Source: Candidatus Pelethocola excrementipullorum
GTDB lineage: Bacteria; Bacillota; Clostridia; Lachnospirales; Lachnospiraceae
Length of the DNA: 33,446 nucleotides
NCBI GenBank assembly: GCA_018714325.1
Contig: DVNN01000310.1
Span: 1 to 33,446 of the forward strand
Direction of reading: 5' to 3'
Within the stretch, counting starts at the first letter, position 1, and every line of letters begins with the position of its first letter. Below the pieces are notes generated by a model. The model saw only the letters and a list, made by a program, of their open reading frames with translations, made no database searches and was not told the DNA's origin. Positions 14,392 to 21,603 of the stretch are shown here, one piece after another. The position numbers and the translations under genes were made by a program.

Positions 14392-16302
14392 TTATTTCTT
14401 GAGCATTCTCTCATCTCCCTGCTTTCTTGTAATTCCATTTTTATCAAAGATTTCCAACAGAGAAACCGCATGTTTTCTGGATATTTCCAGACGATCCCTA
14501 TATTCTCCCAATATAATTCTGCCTTTTTCCCTCCATAGTTCATAAAGTCCCTCCAATGCCTTTTCGTAAACTTCGTTCAGAAGATAATGCTTATCATCCA
14601 GACGTATCAAGGTCTTGTCCACGATCAGGGCCGAAAAAACATGGGGGAAATTCTTTTCCGAAGCATAGTTCGCCTTTAATTCCTCGTTGGAAGGCGGCTG
14701 AAATCCCTTACTTCTATACAACTCCACAAGCTGCTCCATAAGAATCTTATCATCTGTCCGGCGCACCACTCGAAACCGGAAGCAACTGAGCAGCCCTCCC
14801 TGATTCTTTATGACTTTTTCTATGTATAGGTAATCCAGCACCCCATCGGCCACTTCCCCCGGAAGATTCAAGCGACTTCTAACTTCCTCTATGGGCATTC
14901 CCTCCTTTAAGGGATAAGTTTTATGATAGGAATCCAGGAAAATTGTCACCCGATTCTGCAGTCTTTCCAGGTACGCTTTATGAAAATATACATCCCTGGT
15001 GATGGCTGCCACCTTACCCTCCTCCTTTAATGCACGCAGGTCGTTGGCCGCCCTTCCCCAATCCATCCCCGCTCTCCTGACAAGCACTTGTATGGGCAGG
15101 CAGGATTCCCCATATTCCAGTACAGCCAGTTCCAGCCTTTCCCGAGGCGTTCCCCTCTCCTTTACGGCCATGGCTTCAAGTATCCTCGGGTTCATCCTTT
15201 TTCGTTTCTTTGGATTGGAATCCAGGACAATCCCCCCTCCCACCGTTTCCAGAGGCGAATAAAAGCGGATTACAAAATGATCCCCTGTCTTAAAAGCGTC
15301 GCTCTCTTCCAAGCGAAGCTGAGCATAGCCTTCCTGTCCCGCTTCCAGTATGTCCTGATCCAGAAGCACCACTTTGCAAAGCAACTCACGTGAGCCGTGA
15401 TAGAGATGTACTCTGCTTCCATTCTTCACCTTCCGCTCCGTATTTTTCAACATCTTTAACTTTACATCCACCATGCTTGTGGGTTCCAGGCTGTCGCAGG
15501 CTGCCAATATCTCACCCCGGAAAATCTCTTCCTTTTTGACATTGGATAGATTTATGGCTGCTCGCTGTCCCGCATATACCTGTTCCACCTCTTTTCCATG
15601 TACCTGAAGGCTTCGTACCTTCACCCGCTCACCGCCGGGATAGAGCATCGCCTCCTTATTAGCACTCAATGCCCCTTCTACCAGAGTCCCTGTCACCACC
15701 GTTCCAAACCCGCGCATGGTAAATACCCGATCGATGGGAAGGCGAAAAGGTTCCTGAATTTTCTTCTTATCAGCGGCCTCCGCCAGACGGTATAATTCCT
15801 CCCGGAGTTCTTTCATTCCTGTTCCGTCATATGCACTGGTTCGTATGACTGCAGCCCCTTCCAGAAAAGTATGCTCAACCAGTTCTTCCACGTCCTCCTC
15901 CACGATTTCGCATAACTCTTCATCCACCCCATCGGTTTTGGTGAGCGCGACAACACCATACTTTAAGTCTAAAAGTGATAAGATTTCCAGATGCTCAATG
16001 GTCTGGGGCATCACCCCTTCATCAGCAGCCACCACCAGTATGGCAATATCAATTCCTCCGGCTCCTGCAAGCATATGCTTAATAAACTTTTCGTGCCCTG
16101 GTACATCTACGATTCCAGCCAGTTCCCGATTGGGCAGAGGCAGATAGGCAAACCCCAGTTCTATGGTGATTCCCCTTTTTTTCTCCTCCTTCAGGCGGTC
16201 CGTATCGATTCCTGTAAGTGCCTTCACCAGGCAGGTTTTCCCGTGGTCCACATGGCCTGCTGTGCCGATGATAATATGATTTTTTTGCCTGCTGCTTCCC
16301 AT
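14392..16302 (-). CDS. selB: Selenocysteine-specific elongation factor SelB
   Basis: This GTPase delivers Sec-tRNA to UGA codons marked by a SECIS hairpin. The 636-residue protein, usual for the family, has EF-Tu-like GTP motifs: [14 protein letters not shown] (G1), [10 protein letters not shown] (G2), [12 protein letters not shown] (G3) and TKTD (G4). Beta-barrel domains follow ([16 protein letters not shown] near residue 180), and then winged-helix repeats in the last ~250 residues that bind the SECIS RNA. The start is set at ATG 16302, 7 nt after AGGAGG; a GTG directly before it is possible. It is divergent from moeA and convergent with selC. Confidence 0.97.
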   Translation of the reverse strand: MGSSRQKNHIIIGTAGHVDHGKTCLVKALTGIDTDRLKEEKKRGITIELGFAYLPLPNRELAGIVDVPGHEKFIKHMLAGAGGIDIAILVVAADEGVMPQTIEHLEILSLLDLKYGVVALTKTDGVDEELCEIVEEDVEELVEHTFLEGAAVIRTSAYDGTGMKELREELYRLAEAADKKKIQEPFRLPIDRVFTMRGFGTVVTGTLVEGALSANKEAMLYPGGERVKVRSLQVHGKEVEQVYAGQRAAINLSNVKKEEIFRGEILAACDSLEPTSMVDVKLKMLKNTERKVKNGSRVHLYHGSRELLCKVVLLDQDILEAGQEGYAQLRLEESDAFKTGDHFVIRFYSPLETVGGGIVLDSNPKKRKRMNPRILEAMAVKERGTPRERLELAVLEYGESCLPIQVLVRRAGMDWGRAANDLRALKEEGKVAAITRDVYFHKAYLERLQNRVTIFLDSYHKTYPLKEGMPIEEVRSRLNLPGEVADGVLDYLYIEKVIKNQGGLLSCFRFRVVRRTDDKILMEQLVELYRSKGFQPPSNEELKANYASEKNFPHVFSALIVDKTLIRLDDKHYLLNEVYEKALEGLYELWREKGRIILGEYRDRLEISRKHAVSLLEIFDKNGITRKQGDERMLKK

Positions 16303-16330
16303 CACAATCCCTCCTCTTGCTCCTCATTTC

Positions 16331-16358
16331 ATCATATCATATCCATTCATTTTGTCAA
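16331..16358 (-). promoter_or_regulatory. Promoter of selB
   Basis: TTGACA (16353-16358), 16-bp spacer, TATGAT (16331-16336) on the minus strand. Its -35 is 5 bp from the -35 of the divergent moeA promoter, back to back. Confidence 0.65.
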
Positions 16359-16363
16359 TTTTC

Positions 16364-16392
16364 TTGCGTCATTTTTCACAACATGATATACT
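16364..16392 (+). promoter_or_regulatory. Promoter of moeA-mobB
   Basis: TTGCGT (16364-16369), 17-bp spacer, TATACT (16387-16392), with a leader of about 60 nt before the TTG start at 16462. Confidence 0.6.
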
Positions 16393-16461
16393 TAAATTTG
16401 CATAATTATCGTGATTTTTACCCATTAAATCAGAAAAGTCCTAAAAAAGGAGGGATTTGCC

Positions 16462-17685
16462 TTGCATGCAATACCTGAAGGAATTTCACTGGAACAGGCC
16501 AGGGAATTGTTATTTCGGATACCCATATCCTATGAGACAACATCGGTACCCATCTCCGCAGCCTGCGGCAAGATATTAGCCAGCGATTACTATGCTCCCT
16601 GCGGATTACCTACTTTTTCTAAATCTCCATTGGATGGATATGCCTTTCGAAGCTGTGATTCCGTTGGCGCTTCCCACAAACACCCTGTGGCATTGGAGAT
16701 TATTGAAGAAATACGCGCGGGAGATTATCCCCAGAAAGCGCTTGGGCCTTTCCAGGCGGCCAAAATCTTAACAGGAGCACCCATACCTGTCGGAGCAGAT
16801 GCTGTGGTTCGTTTTGAAGATACGGCGTTCACTCCCGATAAAGTAGAAATCTTCCGCACATATTTATCTGATACTAATATTATACATGAAGGTGAGGATA
16901 TGGAAAAAGGGGCTCTGGCAGCCTCCTCAGGAACTTGTGTTACCCCTCCCACCGCTGGGCTCCTGGCCTCCTTGGGCTTCTCCCATATAGAGGTTTACCA
17001 AAAGCCTTCCATCGCCTTAATCAGCACCGGAAATGAGCTGATAGAGCCGGGGAACCCTCTGGGTCCCGGAAAAATCTATAACAGTAATCTATATACGATA
17101 GGTTCCTACATAGAGGCGGCGGGGGCAGAGCTGTCCTACACCGGTATGGCAGAGGATAGGGATGATGCCATCGCCTCACAAATTCTTGGGGCTATGAAAA
17201 GTTCTCAGATGATCGTGACCACAGGAGGTGTTTCTGTGGGAGATTACGACAGGGTACGTACCGCTTTAGAGTCTTTTGGGGCCGAAATCCTCTTTTGGCG
17301 GATAGCCCTGAAACCCGGCGCGGCCATTCTGGCTGCTTTGTTCCAGGGGCGGCTGATCCTTGGTCTCAGCGGTAATCCGGGTTCCGCAGCCACCGCCCTG
17401 CACCTGCTGGGGGTTCCCTATATCCGAAAACTTTGTGGACGCAAAGACATCCTCCCTGCTCCGGTCCAGGCCTTATTAAAAGAGGATTTCAATAAATCCA
17501 GCCCTAATAGACGTTTTCTACACGGCAAGATTGTCTATCAAGGGGGACACACCTATTTCTCACGTACCGGCCATCAAGGCAATCATGTGATTTCCTCCTT
17601 CGTAGGCTGCGATGCCCTGGCCGATATTCCGGCGGGGAGTCCCAAAATCCCGGCCGGAACCATGCTGAATACTTATTTTATCTAG
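16462..17685 (+). CDS. moeA: Molybdopterin molybdenumtransferase MoeA
   Basis: This enzyme inserts molybdate (or tungstate) into adenylylated molybdopterin, the last core step of Moco synthesis. The 407-residue protein has the standard MoeA layout: N-terminal domain with SPLDGYAFR (residues ~54-62), RAGDYPQ, TGAPIPVGADAVVRFEDT, the MoCF/MogA-like domain with ISTGNELIEPG, NSNLYTIGSYIEAAGAE, TTGGVSVGDYD and GLSGNPGSAATALH, and a C-terminal beta domain. The start is a TTG at 16462 with AGGAGGG 7 nt upstream; no ATG or GTG fits. It is co-transcribed with mobB. The molybdenum enzyme served is presumably the FdhF encoded nearby. Confidence 0.96.
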   Translation: MHAIPEGISLEQARELLFRIPISYETTSVPISAACGKILASDYYAPCGLPTFSKSPLDGYAFRSCDSVGASHKHPVALEIIEEIRAGDYPQKALGPFQAAKILTGAPIPVGADAVVRFEDTAFTPDKVEIFRTYLSDTNIIHEGEDMEKGALAASSGTCVTPPTAGLLASLGFSHIEVYQKPSIALISTGNELIEPGNPLGPGKIYNSNLYTIGSYIEAAGAELSYTGMAEDRDDAIASQILGAMKSSQMIVTTGGVSVGDYDRVRTALESFGAEILFWRIALKPGAAILAALFQGRLILGLSGNPGSAATALHLLGVPYIRKLCGRKDILPAPVQALLKEDFNKSSPNRRFLHGKIVYQGGHTYFSRTGHQGNHVISSFVGCDALADIPAGSPKIPAGTMLNTYFI

Positions 17686-17716
17686 TTTTTCTATCTTAGT
17701 TGGAAAGGAGATTCTC

Positions 17717-18232
17717 ATGATACGATATAATTCCCATGGAATACCGATTATTTCCTTCATCGGCTATTCCGGTTCTGGTAAAACCTTGCTGCTCAAAAAG
17801 GTCATCACCCACTTTAAACAACAGGGTTATCGGGTGGCCGTGCTCAAGCATGACGCTCACCAGTTCGAGATGGATCATAAGGGCAAAGACACCTGGGAGT
17901 TTGCCGCTGCAGGAGCCGACGTGGTCACCATATCCTCCAAATCTGGATTCGCATATATAGAAAAGAGACAGTCGGAACTGCCTCTTTCTGAAGTGCTGGA
18001 TGGAATCCACAATGTGGATATTATCTTTATAGAAGGTTATAAAGCAGAAGATCTGCCCAAAGTAGAGGCCCACAGGCAAATTACAGGCCATCCTTTATGC
18101 TCCGATCCAGATAAATTATTGGCCCTTGTCAGTGACGAGTCCTTTGTGACCACCACCCCCATCTTTCAGTTTGAAGATTTCAAAAAGCTATGCTCATACC
18201 TGGAAGATTACCTGAAGCGTATCCGTCCTTAA
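17717..18232 (+). CDS. mobB: Molybdopterin-guanine dinucleotide biosynthesis protein MobB
   Basis: This GTP-binding accessory protein works with MobA in forming the guanine-dinucleotide form of Moco used by formate dehydrogenases. The P-loop FIGYSGSGKTLLLKKVI lies near residues 12-28, followed by VAVLKHDAHQFEMDHKGKDT and IIFIEGYKAED, all typical of MobB. Length is 171 residues, usual. Start ATG at 17717 follows AAAGGAG, 31 bp after moeA. Its last four bases overlap the end of hydA on the opposite strand, so the two operons converge without any room for a terminator between coding regions. Confidence 0.94.
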   Translation: MIRYNSHGIPIISFIGYSGSGKTLLLKKVITHFKQQGYRVAVLKHDAHQFEMDHKGKDTWEFAAAGADVVTISSKSGFAYIEKRQSELPLSEVLDGIHNVDIIFIEGYKAEDLPKVEAHRQITGHPLCSDPDKLLALVSDESFVTTTPIFQFEDFKKLCSYLEDYLKRIRP

Positions 18233-19593
18233 TCCCCATAGGTGGTGTGCAGGAGATGATGGGTGATGCTGCTGTTTGGCTTTTCCAAAAACTCTTTATA
18301 TAACTGCTGTACCCCAGGGTTTTCATGGGATTTTCTTACCGGCAGTTCCTCATCATATTCAAAAAGTGCCGATCTGCGGGCAGCATAAGCTTCCGGAATC
18401 TTCGTATCCAGTAAAAGCTTAGGCTGTCCGCCCCCGCTTACACATCCTTGTGGACATGTCATGACTTCCAGGAAATGGATGTCTAATCTCCCTGCTTCAA
18501 TGTCACTGAGCACTGGAATTACATTCTTTAACCCGGTGACAACCCCCACCTTCAAGATCAAATTTCCTACTTTAAGTTCCGCACACCGAAATCCTTGTGT
18601 ACCTCGAACCTCTTCTACACGGACATCGGGAATCTCTTCCCCTGTAATCATCTGATATCCTGTACGGATGGCCGCTTCCATCACTCCGCCCGTTGCCCCA
18701 AAGATCGCACCGGCACCTGTGTAATCTCCCAAAGGCATATCAAAGGGCTCTTCCGGAAGTTCTTCGAAATCAATCCCCTTTTCCTTCAGAAGATAGGCCA
18801 GTTCTCTGGTGGTGATAACCACATCCACATCCTGCCAGCCGCTATCCTTCATCTCTTTGCGGCTACACTCAAACTCCTTACAGGTACAGGGCATGATGGA
18901 GGCCGAATACACCCTCGAACCCTCCAGCTTCTCCAGCTGAGCACCATAGGACTTAAACACTGCTCCGCCCATCTGCTGAGGACTTTTACAGGAAGAGAGA
19001 TTCCCTAGAAATTCCGGATAGTTTTTTTCCAAAAAGGTAACCCAGGCCGGACAGCACGAGGTAAACATCGGTAGTGTGCCCCCATCGGTTACTCTATGTA
19101 CCAACTCCGATGCCTCCTCCATAATGGTCAGATCCGCCGCAAAGTTGGTGTCGTATACCTTGTCAAATCCCAATCTGCGCAAAGCCGCCGCCATCTTTCC
19201 TGCGGCCAGGGTACCCAGATCCATGCCGAAGTCCTCGGCTATACCCACCCTTACAGCCGGAGCCGCCTGTACCATGGTAAATAACTCCGGATTCTCAAGA
19301 GCGGATTTTAGCTCCTCCAGATGACATACATTATAAGCCGCAAACAAGGGTTCTTTTACGGTCACGGGCAGTTTTCTCTCTTTTTTCTTCTTTTCATAAG
19401 CTTCCTGTCCATGCTCTAATACGGATAGATACGCTTTACACTTTTGTACACATTGACCGCACATTACACAGCGGTCAACATTAATTTTCTGCGGTTCTCC
19501 GGGTTCTCCCTCGATGGCTGAGACCGGACAGACCTTTGTACACTCCTGACACCCGGTACATAATTCCTGATCAATTGCAATTACTGGTATCAT
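18229..19593 (-). CDS. hydA: [FeFe]-hydrogenase subunit of an HDCR-like complex
   Basis: This is an iron-only hydrogenase catalytic subunit of 454 residues, expected to oxidise or evolve H2. Two N-terminal 4Fe-4S sites (C12/15/18/22 and C42/45/48/52) precede the H-cluster domain. The H-cluster motifs are TSCCPAW (C180 as proton relay, C181 ligand), MPCTCKEFE (C236 ligand, with an extra C238), and EVMTCPQGCVSGGGQP (C380, C384 ligands). The last differs from the textbook CPGGC by Gly to Gln. Size and two-cluster N-terminus fit the HydA2 subunit of hydrogen-dependent CO2 reductase. It lies 15 bp after a HycB-like gene, last in the operon. Maturases HydE/F/G are not in the window. Confidence 0.93.
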   Translation of the reverse strand: MIPVIAIDQELCTGCQECTKVCPVSAIEGEPGEPQKINVDRCVMCGQCVQKCKAYLSVLEHGQEAYEKKKKERKLPVTVKEPLFAAYNVCHLEELKSALENPELFTMVQAAPAVRVGIAEDFGMDLGTLAAGKMAAALRRLGFDKVYDTNFAADLTIMEEASELVHRVTDGGTLPMFTSCCPAWVTFLEKNYPEFLGNLSSCKSPQQMGGAVFKSYGAQLEKLEGSRVYSASIMPCTCKEFECSRKEMKDSGWQDVDVVITTRELAYLLKEKGIDFEELPEEPFDMPLGDYTGAGAIFGATGGVMEAAIRTGYQMITGEEIPDVRVEEVRGTQGFRCAELKVGNLILKVGVVTGLKNVIPVLSDIEAGRLDIHFLEVMTCPQGCVSGGGQPKLLLDTKIPEAYAARRSALFEYDEELPVRKSHENPGVQQLYKEFLEKPNSSITHHLLHTTYGD

Positions 19594-19608
19594 AATGGTC
19601 CCCCCTTC

Positions 19609-20157
19609 TCATACCCCTTTTGTTAAGGCCAGTGCCATAGCGGCCTGCCTTCTCTTCTCTTTCAAATCCTCTTTAGGATTCACCAACACAAGTGCCTGGT
19701 TGGGGCAGGCCTCAATGCAGGCCTGTCCATCATTCTTAATACAAAGATCACACTTATGGGCAGTCTTTCTCTGCTCACCGCCGCCCTGCTGCATAATCCT
19801 TCTTCCTTCCCGGTAAACAGGCACCAGTTCAATGGCACCGAAGGGGCAGGCCATCATACAGTTTTTGCATCCAATACAAGCCGCCTCCTCAATCACGATA
19901 CTTCCTTCCTCCCGTCGGATTGCTCCGGCCGTGCAGGAATTGAGACAAGGGGAATTCTCACAGTGACGGCACTGTACCGGCATACACAGATTCCCAACTC
20001 TGGTCAGATACAGCCTCGCCGTTACCGGCACCCCCACAGTCCCCACGGTGTAGCCCAATCCCCCATTGTGCGCCGCGAAACAGGCTACTTCACAGGCTCT
20101 GCAGCCGGTGCATCTGCTGCTGTCCGCCGCCACAAACGAACTGCTATCCATCATCAT
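19609..20157 (-). CDS. HycB-like ferredoxin subunit (four 4Fe-4S), HDCR-type
   Basis: This is an electron-transfer subunit related to HycB/HydN. Four cysteine groups, each expected to help bind a 4Fe-4S cluster, are visible: CTGCRACEVAC, CRHCENSPCLNSC, CIGCKNCMMAC and CDLCIKNDGQACIEAC. The protein has 182 residues if started at 20157, where GGAGGG lies 7 nt upstream; the ATG at 20172 contains that ribosome binding site and is less likely. No membrane segment or twin-arginine signal is seen, so the complex should be cytoplasmic. By position, between fdhD and hydA, it corresponds to HycB3 of A. woodii and should pass electrons between hydrogenase and formate dehydrogenase. Confidence 0.92.
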   Translation of the reverse strand: MMMDSSSFVAADSSRCTGCRACEVACFAAHNGGLGYTVGTVGVPVTARLYLTRVGNLCMPVQCRHCENSPCLNSCTAGAIRREEGSIVIEEAACIGCKNCMMACPFGAIELVPVYREGRRIMQQGGGEQRKTAHKCDLCIKNDGQACIEACPNQALVLVNPKEDLKEKRRQAAMALALTKGV

Positions 20158-20198
20158 TTTAAAACCCTCCATATTGTATAGATTCCTTTGCTACGGTC

Positions 20199-20990
20199 TC
20201 ATCTGCCTCTTATGACTTCATTCTCTCTGCGAATTCTGGAAATTTCCCCAAATACCTGATCCGGCAAGAGAATACGCTGAGGATGGGCGTAAATATTCAT
20301 CCTAAATCCGCGGATAAATCCCACCAGGGTGATACCGGCGGCTTGCGCCTTCTCTACGGACTGAATCGTGGGGGCCGCCTTCGATAAAACCACTGGTATC
20401 CCAGCCAGCCTGGCCTTATCCATGATATCCCCGGAGATCCGTCCACTCACCACCAGGATACTTTCTTTCAAATTCCGCCTTTCTCTCAGCGCACATCCCA
20501 AAAGTTTATCCACCGCATTGTGTCTGGCGGCATCCTGTCTGTAGATCAGTCTTCTTCTGTCACATAGATCATAAAGACTCACACTATGTACACCCCCGGT
20601 TTTATCGAATAATTCCGTCTGGGACAGGTTCTCTTCCATCATTCGGAAGATTTCCTCCTTGGGCAGCAATGTCTGATCCAGATTCAGAGGACAGCGCAAG
20701 GTTTCTTCATCGTCCAAACGCTCCGCCAGGGAAGTTCTGGCCACTCCCTCCGAACAATCTATATCCAGAGAAAGAACATCCTCCCATCTGCGTATCAACC
20801 CGGTGGCAAACAGACCACCCACCACCAGATCCTCCAATTCCAGAGGGGTACAGTTAAATTCACGTACAAACTCTCCATCGGCATAAAGCTTCAAGGTATA
20901 CTCTTCAATCACGAAATCCTCCGATACTTCCCACCGGCCTTCCTGAAGCTTGACAGCCATTACCTCTTTGATAATCTCTTTTTCTTCCAC
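20199..20990 (-). CDS. fdhD: FdhD-like formate dehydrogenase accessory sulfurtransferase
   Basis: FdhD transfers sulfur to the molybdenum of formate dehydrogenase, which is needed for activity. The 263-residue protein shows the family frame: FVIEEYTLKLYADGEFV, LELEDLVVGGLFATGLI, TGGVHSVSL, RHNAVDKLLG, VVSGRISGDIM, and GITLVGFIRGFRMNIYAHP. However, the CxxC pair that normally sits in a flexible loop before the mid-domain is absent; only C100 (TLRCPLN) is near, and the usual EDxGRHNAVDK reads QDAARHNAVDK. The start is GTG at 20990 after AGGAGG. It sits inside the fdhF-hycB-fdhD-hycB-hydA cluster exactly as in A. woodii, separated from the upstream genes by a terminator-like hairpin. Confidence 0.9.
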   Translation of the reverse strand: MEEKEIIKEVMAVKLQEGRWEVSEDFVIEEYTLKLYADGEFVREFNCTPLELEDLVVGGLFATGLIRRWEDVLSLDIDCSEGVARTSLAERLDDEETLRCPLNLDQTLLPKEEIFRMMEENLSQTELFDKTGGVHSVSLYDLCDRRRLIYRQDAARHNAVDKLLGCALRERRNLKESILVVSGRISGDIMDKARLAGIPVVLSKAAPTIQSVEKAQAAGITLVGFIRGFRMNIYAHPQRILLPDQVFGEISRIRRENEVIRGR

Positions 20991-21015
20991 AGTCCCTCCT
21001 TGTTCAAGTGCACCT

Positions 21016-21060
21016 AAAAAATGCCGGAAGGGAATTCTCAGTATTCACCCCTTCCGGCAT
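21016..21060 (-). terminator. Intrinsic terminator inside the fdhF-hydA cluster
   Basis: A perfect 12-bp inverted repeat (ATGCCGGAAGGG / CCCTTCCGGCAT, 16-nt loop) ends in a T run on the minus strand, directly after the first hycB gene (stop 21067). It would cut transcription between fdhF-hycB and fdhD-hycB-hydA, leaving downstream genes at a lower level by read-through or under another promoter. Confidence 0.82.
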
Positions 21061-21066
21061 CTGTCT

Positions 21067-21603
21067 CTATGCTCCGTTCATCTCCGCAAGAGCTTTTGCT
21101 GCGGCTATCCGTTTATCCGCCGCTTCTTTTTCCAAATCTTCCTCTGTTACCAGAGTCAAAGCCTCTGTGGGACATACACGGACACATTCCGGTCCACGTT
21201 TGGAATGAATGCACAAATCACACTTATTAGCTATCATCCTGGGGCTTCCGTCTATCTGGACCCGATTCCTGGAATCCGGCACAATTTCAATTGCCCCATA
21301 AGGACAGGCCATCACACAGGTCTTACAACCGATGCAGCGGTCGGTATCCACCACAACCGCATCCTTTTCCAGATGGATGCACTTTTCCGGACAAACCGCC
21401 ATGCAGGCCGGATTCTCACAGTGCTTGCACTGAACGGGAACGGTGATTGCGGCCGTCTTAATCACGCTTAATTTGGGATTAAAATTGTAGCTGTCAGGAT
21501 CCACTTCAAATATATGTAGCCCTTCGTGGGCAACCACACATCCAATCATGCAGGTTCTGCATCCAATACACAAATCAGGATTCCCTTTTACAAAGTGATT
21601 CAT
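21067..21603 (-). CDS. HycB-like ferredoxin subunit (four 4Fe-4S), partner of FdhF
   Basis: This 178-residue electron-transfer subunit is of the HycB/HydN type. Four cysteine groups are visible: CIGCRTCMIGC, CKHCENPACMAVC, CIGCKTCVMAC and CDLCIHSKRGPECVRVC. The C-terminal helix is rich in Ala, Glu and Lys. Its ATG overlaps the fdhF stop (ATGA, 4 bp), so it is translationally coupled to the formate dehydrogenase and probably its direct partner. It is a paralogue of the protein encoded at 19609-20157. No signal peptide or membrane helix is present. Confidence 0.94.
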   Translation of the reverse strand: MNHFVKGNPDLCIGCRTCMIGCVVAHEGLHIFEVDPDSYNFNPKLSVIKTAAITVPVQCKHCENPACMAVCPEKCIHLEKDAVVVDTDRCIGCKTCVMACPYGAIEIVPDSRNRVQIDGSPRMIANKCDLCIHSKRGPECVRVCPTEALTLVTEEDLEKEAADKRIAAAKALAEMNGA

